This document shows positions 24,277 through 33,533 of a stretch of DNA of 64,000 nucleotides, piece after piece. Source of the stretch: JAFGRR01 sp964563855. Its GTDB lineage: Bacteria > Planctomycetota > Phycisphaerae > UBA1845 > Fen-1342. The notes beneath the pieces are model-generated. The model saw only the letters and a list, made by a program, of their open reading frames with translations, searched no databases and was not told the DNA's origin. The translations under genes and the position numbers were made by a program. The DNA is taken from the NCBI GenBank assembly GCA_964563855.1, contig CAZLYU010000009.1:12250-76249 (forward strand), written 5' to 3'. How positions within the stretch are numbered: the first letter of the stretch is position 1; each line of letters opens with the position of its first letter.

Positions 24277-24645
24277 TCAGTCTCGCTCGATCGTGTGAGG
24301 GGGCGAAGGCGTCTCAAAGGTCAGGTTGGGTGCGATGCGCTCCAAACGCACGGGTCCAATGCCGCTGACCGTCAGCAGATCGCGCGGCTCGTCGAAGCTG
24401 CGTTCGCGACGCGCGGTGATGATTCGCTGGGCGAGTCCGACGCCGATGCCGGGCAGCAGCGTGAGTTCGCTCGCGTCGGCGGTGTTGGGATTGATGCGCA
24501 AGCGTGCATCGAACGGGGCGACGCGCGTGTTGGCGGGCGCGAGCGCCGCGCTGGCGGTCATACCGAGCAGCAACGCTAACCCGATGACGGCGAGCGCCAG
24601 CAGCGTACGGCGCTGGGGGTCCAATCGATCGACGGGCTGCGGCAT
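24277..24645 (-). CDS. ComEA-like helix-hairpin-helix protein
   Basis: 122 residues: one N-terminal membrane anchor (about 13-37, TLLALAVIGLALLLGMTASAAL) and then two helix-hairpin-helix motifs (LTLLPGIGVGLAQRIITAR and LLTVSGIGPVRLERI). The LRINPNTADASELTLLPGIG start is the standard ComEA pattern. It is short, lacking the longer linker of Bacillus ComEA. Membrane-held HhH proteins bind double-stranded DNA without sequence preference, as in natural transformation. Neighbours do not support a competence role; it lies in an operon with manA and a GH10-like gene. Confidence 0.8.
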   Translation of the reverse strand: MPQPVDRLDPQRRTLLALAVIGLALLLGMTASAALAPANTRVAPFDARLRINPNTADASELTLLPGIGVGLAQRIITARRERSFDEPRDLLTVSGIGPVRLERIAPNLTFETPSPPHTIERD

Positions 24646-24651
24646 CTGAAG

Positions 24652-26139
24652 CTACGCGGTCGTGAGCCGCAGTTTGTCGCGCCAAGCCGCGATCTGAGCG
24701 TACGCCGCCTTGGGCGTGCGGTCGGCTCGCAGCACGCCGCAAGACCCGAAGGCGGCGGTTTCCTGATCGACGACGTCGTGCAGTGCGACCGTTTCGACGA
24801 ATGGCTTGGAGAGCGCTACTTCGAGAAATGCAAGCAGCCACTCCGATTGCGTCGTCTCCGACCATTCGGAGCGCCAACGGCCGCCGCACGCCTCGAGCCC
24901 GGTACTCGCCTGGTTGGGGGCGGAAGGTACGCAGACGCCGGTGATGTGAATCGGTTTGCCGAGGTTGGCGACGCGATCGAGCAGGGCGCTGATTTGCAGA
25001 AGATCGCGCAGGTGATAGCCGTCTTCCTGCACGCCGAAGAGAAACTGCACGCCGAACCCGTCGAAGGGGATGCCGCTCTGGCTGACCATTTCGGCGTAGA
25101 GCAGGGGTGGCACGGTGCGTTGGTTGCGCGAGAAGTATTCGCCCCAGGGTTGGGTCAACTCGATGAGCACCTGTCCGCGACCGCTGCTTTGTTTCGCGGT
25201 GACGGCGGCGAGCCGCGTCATTTCGATCACGTGTTCGAAGGAGAGCGACAGGGCGTCGGTCGCGTGCAGTCCGCTGGCGACGACCCAGGTCTTGACCGAC
25301 TTGGCGTAGCGCGAGACGGCCTGGCGGACGTAATCGCGCGCGTAGTTGAGCACGCTCTCGTAGTCGTTCTCCCACAGGTACATCCAGTCGGGCAATGACT
25401 GCACGCCGAAAGAGAGCAGCGGTCCGGCGTGTACGGGCAGCTTTGCGTTCTTGCACGCCGTAACCCACTTGTCGATCGCGTCGAACTCGGCGGCCTGCTC
25501 GGTCGGCTGGATGTCGCGCCAGTTGAATCCGAGTTGGACGAAGTCGAGTCGGCCGCCGAGGGTCTTGAGCAACTCGGCAGGCTGCTTCGACGCCGGCACG
25601 ACCGCGCCGAGGAAGGGCTGCGCAAAGCCGCGGCTTCCCTGACGGCGCCCGAGGAAGACGCCGGCGTGAAAGCGGGTCATTTTTTCGGCTCCGATGAGTC
25701 CAAAGCGGAGCGATTGCGCGCCGTACTCGGCGGCGTCTTCGGTCGACGTCGCGCTGAGAGCGCGGATGAAGCACTCGCGGGCCTGATCGAGGTCGGCGGC
25801 GATGGGCTCCATGCCGGCGTAGTCGAATAGTCCCCATTCCTCGCGCTTGAGATTGATGCGCATCAGACGTCGTCGCGCGAGTTCGAGGGTGAGCACGTAG
25901 GGATCGTCGCGTCCGGGCAGGCGCGTCGTCTCGAGTTGAGCGACGCCGTAGCCGGGCACATCCCACAGCAGCGAGAGGGCGGCCGGTTCGCCGGAGCGCA
26001 ACTCGCAGACGATGCGGTCGCCGTCGAAGCGCACGGCGCCGCGCAGCGGCACGCCGTCGGCGCCGAGCAGATGCGCACCATGAACCGCATGGAGCGGCTC
26101 GGGCTGCGAAGATGTCGGCGGACAGAGAAAAGCCAGCAT
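24652..26139 (-). CDS. GH10 xylanase-like protein without catalytic glutamates
   Basis: 495 residues from ATG 26139 (ATG 26190 is possible but has no ribosome-binding site). An N-terminal beta domain (about 1-150) precedes a TIM barrel of GH10 type: FVQLGFNWRDIQPTEQAAEFDAIDKWV, VHAGPLLSFGVQSLPDWM, FDGFGVQFLFGVQEDGYHLRDLL. The strand that normally ends in the acid/base Asn-Glu reads TWVVASGLHA, and the strand that normally carries the nucleophile (ITELD) reads IHITGVCVP. Both Glu are therefore missing, and no shifted Glu is evident. It lacks a signal peptide. It is likely a non-hydrolytic sugar-binding or regulatory relative, not a working xylanase. Confidence 0.65.
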   Translation of the reverse strand: MLAFLCPPTSSQPEPLHAVHGAHLLGADGVPLRGAVRFDGDRIVCELRSGEPAALSLLWDVPGYGVAQLETTRLPGRDDPYVLTLELARRRLMRINLKREEWGLFDYAGMEPIAADLDQARECFIRALSATSTEDAAEYGAQSLRFGLIGAEKMTRFHAGVFLGRRQGSRGFAQPFLGAVVPASKQPAELLKTLGGRLDFVQLGFNWRDIQPTEQAAEFDAIDKWVTACKNAKLPVHAGPLLSFGVQSLPDWMYLWENDYESVLNYARDYVRQAVSRYAKSVKTWVVASGLHATDALSLSFEHVIEMTRLAAVTAKQSSGRGQVLIELTQPWGEYFSRNQRTVPPLLYAEMVSQSGIPFDGFGVQFLFGVQEDGYHLRDLLQISALLDRVANLGKPIHITGVCVPSAPNQASTGLEACGGRWRSEWSETTQSEWLLAFLEVALSKPFVETVALHDVVDQETAAFGSCGVLRADRTPKAAYAQIAAWRDKLRLTTA

Positions 26140-26380
26140 GGGGCGCCTCAGCAGGGCGACATGTGGCCAATCGGGCGCAACCGGCCACATACTCGGATGT
26201 TAAAGGTGGCGGATTCGCGTGGAAAGCGGCGAGGGTGCGATTCCGACGGCGGTATTGGTAGGGTTTTGTCGAGAACGCCTTATACTGCGCGGCAGCACGT
26301 CAACTGGGCTCGCGTGGATGCGGCCGTCCCACGCGCGGCGCGGAAGATCATCTCTCATGGCGGCCGGCTGAGGCATCGTG
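26140..26380. other. Divergent intergenic region
   Basis: Separates the GH10-like operon (minus) from a zinc-ribbon gene (plus). A clear -10-like TATACT lies at 26281-26286 on the plus strand, but no -35 is found at the right distance. No small gene is supported. Confidence 0.35.
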
Positions 26381-26899
26381 ATGGCGACTGAGCCGACCGT
26401 GGATGTTTGTGATGGCTGCGGCGCGACGGTCTACCCCGAGCATATCGAATCTCACAAGGCTGAGCGCGTCGCCGGGCGGTTGCTCTGTCGGCATTGTCTG
26501 GCGGAGCAGAGAACGGCTGCGCAAACGGCGCCGCCGCCAGGGGAGGAGCCATTGGAGGAGCCGTTGGAGTTGATTGAGCTGCCGAGCGAGGAAGCAGCAC
26601 CAACGGCGCCGCCGAAGCCGGATATGAAGCGGTTTAGCTCGAACGCGATCAGCTTCGCGCAGGGGGCCGCGCGCGAGACCGGTTTCCGGCGGTCGTTGCT
26701 GACCGACTCGCCGAACGCGACGCGTTGCCGCACCTTTCACGCGAAGCTGAACGACGCGTCGCTGGCGCACCTGAACGATGTGATCAACGAATGGGTCGAC
26801 AATCATGACGACGTGGAAATCAAGTTTGCGACGAGTTCGATCGGTGTGGTGGAGGGGAAGCATCAGGACGTGCACTTGATCGTCACGGTGTTCTATTGA
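26381..26899 (+). CDS. Zinc-ribbon protein of unknown function
   Basis: 172 residues from ATG 26381, with GAGG 7 bases upstream. Residues about 10-42 form a C4 zinc ribbon (CDGCG, then LCRHC). A Pro/Glu-rich linker (about 50-85) leads to a compact C-terminal domain containing CRTFHAKLNDASLAHLNDVINEWV and a beta strand pair ending LIVTVFY. The C-terminal part looks like a small alpha/beta fold, but I do not recognise the family. A possible regulator or adaptor; no operon partner is obvious. Confidence 0.65.
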   Translation: MATEPTVDVCDGCGATVYPEHIESHKAERVAGRLLCRHCLAEQRTAAQTAPPPGEEPLEEPLELIELPSEEAAPTAPPKPDMKRFSSNAISFAQGAARETGFRRSLLTDSPNATRCRTFHAKLNDASLAHLNDVINEWVDNHDDVEIKFATSSIGVVEGKHQDVHLIVTVFY

Positions 26900-26983
26900 T
26901 ACGCCGTGGGGCGCCGGGCGATGCAGCCTGACGCTACACTGCCAATCGGAGTCGCTGCTTTAGTCGCCAGGTAGGGAGTCGTG

Positions 26984-27769
26984 ATGCCGCCGATCGCGCG
27001 TTTGCCGGATGGGAGCTTGGTCGCTGTCGACTCGCCTAGCGGGGGGCGCGTGATCGCGGGCGAGTTGTTCGCGGAACTGCGCGTCACGGATGTGGCGGCG
27101 TCGCTCTCTGCGTTGGCTGCGCCGCTCGACCCGATCAACATCTTCGCGATCGGTCGCAACTACGCCGCCCACGCGCAAGAGACCGGTTCTCAGCCCCCCG
27201 AGCGGCCGTTGGTGTTCATGAAGCCGACGACGGCGGTCTTGGCGCCGAACGGAGTCATTCGTTTGCCGGCCCCGGCGCCGGACGTCGTCGATTATGAAGC
27301 CGAGTTGGCGGTCATCATCGGGCGCAGGGCGCGGCGGGTCTCCGCGTCGGAGGCGCTCGACTTCGTGTTCGGCTACACGTGCGCGAACGATGTCTCGGCC
27401 CGCGACTGTCAGAAGAGCGACAAGCAGTGGGCGCGGGCGAAAGGGTTCGACACGTTCTGCCCGCTCGGGCCGTGGATCGTGCCGGCGGCTGAGTTCGACC
27501 CGCGGGACGTGCACGTGATCAGCCGGCTGAACGGGGAGACGATGCAGTCGGCGCGCACGAGCTCGATGATCTTTTCGGTCGCCGATCTCGTGAGTTACCT
27601 GTCGCATCAATTCACGCTTTTGCCGGGGACGCTGATTCTGACGGGGACGCCGGAAGGGGTGGGATTCGTCCGCCAACCGCCCGTCTTGCTGAGGCCCGGC
27701 GACACGATCGAGATCGAAGTGGAAGGCATTGGTGTCCTCACCAATACGGTTGGCGCGCCGGACGCCTGA
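26984..27769 (+). CDS. Fumarylacetoacetate hydrolase-family enzyme
   Basis: 261 residues from ATG 26984 (AGGGAG upstream; GTG 26981 is an alternative). Motifs in order: IGRNYAAHA, FMKPTTAVLAPN, VDYEAELAVIIG (two metal-binding Glu), GYTCANDVSARDCQ (metal Asp), KGFDTFCPLGPW, MIFSVADLVSYLS and LILTGTPEGVGFVR. This is the FAH fold used by 2-hydroxyhepta-2,4-diene-1,7-dioate isomerase, acylpyruvase and related hydrolases. The exact substrate cannot be read from the sequence. The next gene starts 18 bases downstream. Confidence 0.9.
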   Translation: MPPIARLPDGSLVAVDSPSGGRVIAGELFAELRVTDVAASLSALAAPLDPINIFAIGRNYAAHAQETGSQPPERPLVFMKPTTAVLAPNGVIRLPAPAPDVVDYEAELAVIIGRRARRVSASEALDFVFGYTCANDVSARDCQKSDKQWARAKGFDTFCPLGPWIVPAAEFDPRDVHVISRLNGETMQSARTSSMIFSVADLVSYLSHQFTLLPGTLILTGTPEGVGFVRQPPVLLRPGDTIEIEVEGIGVLTNTVGAPDA

Positions 27770-27787
27770 CATCCGCAGGCGGTTTGC

Positions 27788-28459
27788 ATGGCCGAGTCGG
27801 AACCGCCCATTCGCTACGCCAGCCGCGGCGCATCGCGATGTACTCAGCCACGAGCGGCGCGGCGTCGCTACGTTTGGCGCCCGTTGGTCTGGCGTCGAGT
27901 GGGGCTGGTTGTCGCGGTTGTGGCAGTGTTTGGCGTCGCGCCGTACTTGTTACTCAAGCGTATCACACCTCCGACGCAACCGAGCCTGACGAGCGGCCTC
28001 GCCGAATACTTGCGTGTGTTGGCCGTGGGGCTACGCGACTACGAAGCCGATCAGGGCCGCTATCCGCCGACGCTGCAACATCTGGTGCACTACGGCTATG
28101 CCGGTCGATTGCACTTGCTGCCGCGGCCGTCGCCGCTCGGCGGTTCCGATCCTAACTGGGATGCGATCGAACGGGCGGTGCACGCCGCCACGCAGCCATC
28201 CGAACGCGACGCTCTGCTCGCGCAGGCGCCGTGCGACTTCTTCTATGCGGCGTACGCGTCGGCGCCGGCGAGCGATGCGGATTGGCCGTGGGTGTGGATC
28301 GCGCCGGAAGATGCGAGCGGTGTTGCGGTCGTCATCTTGGTGTCGGGCGAGGTGCTGGAGCTTTCGCCGCGGGCGTTGCACCTGCTGCTGAACGAGCGCG
28401 ACAGCGACCATCGCGCGCTGCGGCATGCTGCGTTGCCGATCGTCCGCCCCGTGCGGTAG
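27788..28459 (+). CDS. Membrane-anchored pseudopilin-like protein, unknown
   Basis: 223 residues with a basic N-terminus, a membrane helix at about 38-58 (VGLVVAVVAVFGVAPYLLL), then a globular domain. GLRDYEADQGRYPPTLQHLVHYGYAG resembles the start of the soluble domain of major pseudopilins (Y..D.GRYP..L..L). It lacks the prepilin cleavage motif before the helix, so it is not a processed pilin. It follows the FAH gene by 18 bases. Confidence 0.5.
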   Translation: MAESEPPIRYASRGASRCTQPRAARRRYVWRPLVWRRVGLVVAVVAVFGVAPYLLLKRITPPTQPSLTSGLAEYLRVLAVGLRDYEADQGRYPPTLQHLVHYGYAGRLHLLPRPSPLGGSDPNWDAIERAVHAATQPSERDALLAQAPCDFFYAAYASAPASDADWPWVWIAPEDASGVAVVILVSGEVLELSPRALHLLLNERDSDHRALRHAALPIVRPVR

Positions 28460-28498
28460 CCACGTGTGGGGCTCACTGTCGGTGAACTCCGGTCCGCG

Positions 28499-31400
28499 CT
28501 ACGCCAGCGTGACGCGCACGCGCTTCACCTGGCGATTGCGAATGGCGTGCGCTGCGTCGCCAGTGAGTGCGACGGCTTCGACCGGGGTCTGGTCATCGAG
28601 CTGATAGCGCACCGGGCGGACCGCCTGGTCGCCGAATGTGCTGCGACGACCGGGGTTGTGGTAGATGAGCAGCATGTCGCCGAAGAGAGCGCAGGCGAAG
28701 TCGCCGGCGGCGAGCGCGACGGACTCGTCGCGCCAGTGGATCGTGCGCGGCGCGTCGAGGAACCAATCGCCGGGCAACGCGGGGCCGGCGCTGAAGCGCA
28801 GGGCGTGATCGTCGGTAAGGGTGAACGGCTCGGGACCGATGGTCATGATCAGCCACATGTGCACGAACTCGGCGCTCGATCCGCTGAGCCGCGCGATGAA
28901 GCCGCGGCCATGGGTGGCCGGATCGGGGTTGGCGGATGAGCCGATGAACGAGCTGTTTTCGAGCACGCTGCGCCCGTAGGTGTGCGGGTCCATGAAGGGC
29001 GTCAGCATGGTCTGGATGTCGGCGTAGAAGGCGTCGTAGAGCCCGGCGCGGAGCAGCTCGAGCAGATATTTGTACGACATGTGCATCCAGATCGACTCAT
29101 TCTCGAACCAGCCGCGCGTAAACGTGCGGGCGCGGCCGATGTCGGGTCCGCAGGCGTCGAGACACTCGTTGAGCTTGTACATCGCAAGCTGCTCGTCGTA
29201 GAGGCCGCTGCGTCGCACGGCGTCGTAGGTGCGCTGCACGTCAGCCGGATCGCTCGCGAGCCGCATGGCGTGCACCTGACCCTCGAGAAACAGCGGCAGG
29301 GGCGCGCTTTCAAAGCTGCTGACCTGTTCGACCACCGGACGCGCGTCGTCGCGCGATACGCCGCGCGGGTTGTTGCGAAAGTAAGTGTGAACGAGGCCGT
29401 GCTGCGCGCCCTGCGCGTTGGCGACGGCGGTGCGTCCGCGACGTTCGGCCCCGTTGAGCAGGCGTTCGAGCGTAACTGCTGACACCTCGACCGCTTTCGC
29501 AGCGCTGCTTTCGCGCAACGCGGCGCGGTACGTCTCACGGATGGTCGCACTGCGGCGCCAGTCGTACGGATGCGCGAGTTCGTCGGCGACGGTTTCCATC
29601 AGACTCGCGACCGGCGCCGGCAGCAGCGTGTCGGGTGGATCGGGCAAGACGCGGCGCAGCCACCCGGCGAGTCGCGCGAGCTCGGCGGCTTCGCAACTTG
29701 AAGAGCCGAACAAGCCGGGGAGCCCGTTCATCGCGTCGTTCCAGCCGGGGCGGCCGGCCTCCATTTCGATGCCGCGCAGCGCCGCGTCGAACGAGACGGC
29801 CTTGATGGCGACGAGTGCACCCAGCTTGCCGAACGGGGTGGTCGCGGGCAGCGGCGGGGTGCGCGGTTCGTGGTCGGTGACGGCGTCGAGCTGCAGCGGT
29901 CCGCTGGGGCGATGCTGGTAGGTCGCCTCGCGGGGCATGACGAGCGCGCCTTCGTCGAACCAGGCGATGTCGGCCCCTTGCGTCAGCATGGCGCGCACGC
30001 GATCGGGATAGAGGCCGGCGAAGGCTTCCAGGAGATCGACGAGATAGGTCCAGTGGTCGATCCAGTAGCCGCCTTCGTGACCGCTGGCGAGGAACGTGTG
30101 TTCGCAGCGGCTAAGGACATCGAGCAGCCACGCGTCGCGGTCGGAAATTTCGACGCCGTTGTCGTTGAGCCAGCCGAGCAGCGCACCGGGCTGAATGGGT
30201 TGCTGCATCAAACGCGCCAGTTGCGCCCGGGCGGCGTCGGACGCGGCCGGCGGACACACCTGTTCGGCAAGATCGGCGGGCGCGCGCCAGTGGGCGCCCG
30301 CGACTTGCAGCGGGTTATAGCCGTCGGCTTGCAGCAGGTTGAGGAACGCTCGAATCTCGAGATCACCGACCTCGGGGTAGAACCACACGTCATAGCGGCG
30401 ATTCTGCAGCACGTCGCGATAGTTGCCCGCGCCGGCCGAAAGCGGGTGGGGAGGGAGAATGTAGTAGTTGTAGTCGCGCTCGAGGTCGCCGTGGCGTCGC
30501 GCGAAGGGGTGCAAAAGCGTATCGCCGTTGGCGGAGGGCAGACGCTTGGGCACGCCGCCGCGCAGGACGTTGTCGAGATAGTTCTGTCGGGCGTAGGCGT
30601 CGAACAGGGGCTGCGATGAGACGGTGAACGCCGGGTCGGTCGTCGCCGTGACGCAGCGGCGACTGGCTTCGGCGGCGGTGTTGAAGCGATCGAGCGTCTT
30701 AAAGGCGTTGATGCCGCGCTCGGCGGCATCCATGTGCGGCGCGGCCCCGATGAGGGCGAGCCACTGGGCTGATTCGCCGGGCGCAAGTTCGAGCGTGAGC
30801 GGCGCGAGCGCGCAGCCGAAGCGGTTCTCGAACAGCTCGAGTTCGCGATGCGGGAACCCACGAGCGATGAAGTGTCGCGGGGTGACGAGGTCGCGCCCGC
30901 CGCCGAAGATTGCGTGGGGGTCGACGTACGGTTTGATGGGTTCGAGGCTGCGATCGGTGATGCGGTAGGCGGCGTAAAAGTTGCCGGCGGCGACGGCCTG
31001 CACTTCGGCTTCGTCATGCACCGCGACCTTGGTCGCGAAGTAGGGCACGACGCCCTGAATCATGCGGACGTAGGCGTAGGCTTCGCGGATGTGGCGCAGC
31101 GCCTTGAGGCTGAAGTCGCCCACGCCGGCGGGCACGACGAGCGGCAAGCCGTCGAGTATTTCGAGCGTGGCGGGGGCGTTGCCGGTGTTGGTGACGCGGA
31201 CCCGGCGGACGAGCATGCCGAGCGGCTGATCCGGCGGCGAGAAGTAGGTGACGTCGAAGGCGAGGTTTCGCTGTGCGTCAGTCTCGTGCACTTCGAGCGC
31301 GTCGGGATGAATGCGCATGCGGCGCTGGATGTGGTCGCCGCTGGTCGCGGTCGAGAAGGGTTCGAAAAAGTTGCCGTCGTGGCGGACGAAGGTGCGGAAG

Positions 31401-31645
31401 CCCTGCACGCCGACGAGCTGATACGCCCAGGTGGCGGGGAGGAACTCGGCGATTGCGTTGTCTTTGTTGTGGACGCCGAAGGACACGACCGCTTGGGCGC
31501 GGTTGACGTAGAAGCACCAGAGCGGCACGCCGTTGAGGCCCGCGACGCCGGGCAGGAAGCTGCAGAACGCGGGGCCGTTGTCGTAGTTCGTGATCGTGTA
31601 AGCGCCGTCATCTTCAAGGCGATAGTCAACGGGTGGGTTGTGCAT
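28499..31645 (-). CDS. Glucan phosphorylase-like enzyme (GH94/GH149/GH161 clan), probable beta-1,3-glucan phosphorylase
   Basis: 1048 residues from ATG 31645, just before the upstream permease gene. The N-terminal beta sandwich has ITNYDNGPAFCSFLPGVAGL, GVPLWCFYVNRAQAVVSFG and QGFRTFVRHDGNFFEPF, typical of large cellobiose-phosphorylase-related proteins. An (alpha/alpha)6 barrel follows (for example HEGGYWIDHWTYLVDLLEAFAGLYPDRV, and WFENESIWMHMSYKYLLELLRAGLY near the C-terminus). The SFLPG..G..G.P.W.FYVNR.Q start is, as I recall it, characteristic of GH149 and GH161 beta-1,3-glucan phosphorylases, which release alpha-glucose-1-phosphate. The operon context (GH17-like enzyme plus sugar importer) fits. 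There is no signal peptide, so it is cytoplasmic. Family membership is my reading, not a search result. Confidence 0.6.
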   Translation of the reverse strand: MHNPPVDYRLEDDGAYTITNYDNGPAFCSFLPGVAGLNGVPLWCFYVNRAQAVVSFGVHNKDNAIAEFLPATWAYQLVGVQGFRTFVRHDGNFFEPFSTATSGDHIQRRMRIHPDALEVHETDAQRNLAFDVTYFSPPDQPLGMLVRRVRVTNTGNAPATLEILDGLPLVVPAGVGDFSLKALRHIREAYAYVRMIQGVVPYFATKVAVHDEAEVQAVAAGNFYAAYRITDRSLEPIKPYVDPHAIFGGGRDLVTPRHFIARGFPHRELELFENRFGCALAPLTLELAPGESAQWLALIGAAPHMDAAERGINAFKTLDRFNTAAEASRRCVTATTDPAFTVSSQPLFDAYARQNYLDNVLRGGVPKRLPSANGDTLLHPFARRHGDLERDYNYYILPPHPLSAGAGNYRDVLQNRRYDVWFYPEVGDLEIRAFLNLLQADGYNPLQVAGAHWRAPADLAEQVCPPAASDAARAQLARLMQQPIQPGALLGWLNDNGVEISDRDAWLLDVLSRCEHTFLASGHEGGYWIDHWTYLVDLLEAFAGLYPDRVRAMLTQGADIAWFDEGALVMPREATYQHRPSGPLQLDAVTDHEPRTPPLPATTPFGKLGALVAIKAVSFDAALRGIEMEAGRPGWNDAMNGLPGLFGSSSCEAAELARLAGWLRRVLPDPPDTLLPAPVASLMETVADELAHPYDWRRSATIRETYRAALRESSAAKAVEVSAVTLERLLNGAERRGRTAVANAQGAQHGLVHTYFRNNPRGVSRDDARPVVEQVSSFESAPLPLFLEGQVHAMRLASDPADVQRTYDAVRRSGLYDEQLAMYKLNECLDACGPDIGRARTFTRGWFENESIWMHMSYKYLLELLRAGLYDAFYADIQTMLTPFMDPHTYGRSVLENSSFIGSSANPDPATHGRGFIARLSGSSAEFVHMWLIMTIGPEPFTLTDDHALRFSAGPALPGDWFLDAPRTIHWRDESVALAAGDFACALFGDMLLIYHNPGRRSTFGDQAVRPVRYQLDDQTPVEAVALTGDAAHAIRNRQVKRVRVTLA

Positions 31646-31686
31646 GGCGAAGAACGTTCCTTCTTCGTGTGAGGTTAACGGCGCGG

Positions 31687-32595
31687 TCAGCCTTTGATGC
31701 CGGTCGTGGCGATGCCTTCGATGAATGTGCGTTGGCTGAGTATGAACAGGACGAGCAGCGGCGCGGTGACGAGCGTGCAGGCCGCCATGAGCAAGTTCCA
31801 GGGCGTACCGCCGTGCTGCGCCTGGTAGAACTGCAGCCCGATGGCGAGCGTGAAGTTGTCCGGGTGGTTGAGAAAGACGAGCGGTCCGACGAAATCGTTC
31901 CAGACAAACATGGAGTGGAACAGCGCGACGACGACGAGTGCGGGGCGCGAGAGAGGCACGACGATGCGCCAGAAGATGCCCCAGTGAGTGAGCCCATCGA
32001 TGCGGGCCGCCTCGGAGAGGTCGTTCGGCAGCTGCATAAAGAATTGCCGCAACAGAAAGATGTTGAACGCGTTGCCGAACAGCGCCGGCGCCCAGAGCGG
32101 GGCGAGCGTTCCGATCAGCCCGAGCCATTTGAACAGGAAGTAGGTGGGAATCATGATCGCGGGGAAGGGGATCATCATGGTGGCGAGCACCACGGCGAAG
32201 ACGGCGTCGCGCCCCGGCCAGCGGATGCGCGAGAAGCCGTAGGCGGCGATCGCGCTGGCGAAAACCATGCCGCCGACGCTGAGCAGCGCGACGATGAGCG
32301 TGTTGCGCAGATAGAGGACGAAGTGCACGTTGTCGCTGGTGAGCACCCCTTCGTAGCCGACGCGTTCGGCCCCGTCTTCGGCGACGATCTTGGGTCGGCC
32401 GGCGTAGTAGTTTTGGTAGGCGTAAAGGGGGATGCGCGTCGCGTCGTCGGGCAGCAACTGGAAGGCGCCCGTGGTGATTTCTTCCTGCGGCTTGACGCTG
32501 GTGCTGACCATCCAAAACAGCGGCGCGACCCAGGCGATCGAGACGACCGCCAACAGCGCCACGCGCCACCACACACCCGCGTGGGTAGGCCTCAT
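31687..32595 (-). CDS. ABC sugar transporter permease, MalG type
   Basis: 302 residues, six membrane helices. The cytoplasmic EAA loop is EAARIDGLTHWGIFWRIVVPLSRPAL, contacting the ATPase. The C-terminus FIEGIATTGIKG is typical of carbohydrate uptake type-1 permeases. Its ATG overlaps the stop of the MalF-type gene by 4 bases (ATGA). With the upstream solute-binding protein it forms a CUT1 importer; the predicted cargo is beta-glucan oligosaccharides, from context. No ATPase gene is present in this operon. Confidence 0.92.
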   Translation of the reverse strand: MRPTHAGVWWRVALLAVVSIAWVAPLFWMVSTSVKPQEEITTGAFQLLPDDATRIPLYAYQNYYAGRPKIVAEDGAERVGYEGVLTSDNVHFVLYLRNTLIVALLSVGGMVFASAIAAYGFSRIRWPGRDAVFAVVLATMMIPFPAIMIPTYFLFKWLGLIGTLAPLWAPALFGNAFNIFLLRQFFMQLPNDLSEAARIDGLTHWGIFWRIVVPLSRPALVVVALFHSMFVWNDFVGPLVFLNHPDNFTLAIGLQFYQAQHGGTPWNLLMAACTLVTAPLLVLFILSQRTFIEGIATTGIKG

Positions 32596-33533
32596 CGCGC
32601 GCCTCCCTGGTAGTGCACCAGACGCTTGCTGAGCTGGAACGCGACGACCGTAAGGCTGAGGATGATGAGCAACTGCACCCAGCTCAGCAGCGAAGCGTAC
32701 CCGAAGCGTTGCGAGGTGAACGCCTCATCGTAGAGGTACATCGAATAGAAGTATGCGTTTCGACCCGGGCCGCCGCCCGGAATCATGATCTGGGGAATCG
32801 CGAACACCTGCCAAACGAAAATGACGCCCATCACGATGTTGTAAAAGATGGTCGGCGAGATCATCGGCAGCGTCACGTTCGTAAGGCGCTGCCATGGCGT
32901 CGCGCCGTCGACATGGGCGGCTTCGTAGAGCGTGGTCGGTACGTCCTGCAAGCCGGCGAGGTAGATCACGACCGGGTGTCCGATGGGCCACAAACTCAGC
33001 AGGATCATCGCCGGCATGGTGTAGCGCGCGTCGCCGAGCCAGTTGGGCGGGTCGGCGCTGAAGATCGCGAACACGGGCGAGAGAAGCATGTTCACGAGGC
33101 CGTACTGCGCGTTGAACATCCACATCCAGATCATCGCCGTTGCGACCATCGGTACGAGCGTGGGTACGAAGATCAGCGCCCGCCACAGCGTGCGCCCCGG
33201 AATGGGGGCGTTCAGCGCGATCGCGAACGCGATGGCCAGGACCGAGCCGATCGGCAGCGAAAACGCCGCATAGATCGCGGTGTTGGCGAGCACGGTCCAA
33301 AACAACTCGTCGGTGACTAGCCGGTTGATGTTCTCGGCCCCGGTCCAGACGGGCGGGCGAATGCCGTCGAAGTCGCAGAAGCTGAGGTAAGCCGACATGC
33401 AGACCGGCAGCAACATGAACACGACGAAGCCGAAGATCCACGGCGAGACCCAAAGCAAGCCGATGTGCAGTCCGTGCCCGTCGACTGACGTCCGGCGCGC
33501 CCCGGCTCTTGGCTCACGATGCTGACCGGTCAC
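32592..33533 (-). CDS. ABC sugar transporter permease, MalF type
   Basis: 313 residues, six membrane helices, with EAA loop EAAHVDGATPWQRLTNVTLPMISPT. GLLWVSPWIFGFVVFMLLPV at the N-terminus is the usual first helix of this group. The start overlaps the solute-binding-protein stop and the stop overlaps the next permease, so the three genes are translationally coupled. It pairs with the MalG-type permease as the membrane channel. Confidence 0.92.
   Translation of the reverse strand: MTGQHREPRAGARRTSVDGHGLHIGLLWVSPWIFGFVVFMLLPVCMSAYLSFCDFDGIRPPVWTGAENINRLVTDELFWTVLANTAIYAAFSLPIGSVLAIAFAIALNAPIPGRTLWRALIFVPTLVPMVATAMIWMWMFNAQYGLVNMLLSPVFAIFSADPPNWLGDARYTMPAMILLSLWPIGHPVVIYLAGLQDVPTTLYEAAHVDGATPWQRLTNVTLPMISPTIFYNIVMGVIFVWQVFAIPQIMIPGGGPGRNAYFYSMYLYDEAFTSQRFGYASLLSWVQLLIILSLTVVAFQLSKRLVHYQGGAR

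Noticed and set aside
24314..26188. 624-residue ORF spanning the GH10-like and ComEA-like genes
   Set aside because: Very Arg-rich shadow frame; the two real frames have recognisable domains and tight spacing.
31646..32572. N-terminal extension of the phosphorylase to 1357 residues
   Set aside because: The extra part is an out-of-frame reading of the MalG-type permease; the ATG at 31645 fits the family start.
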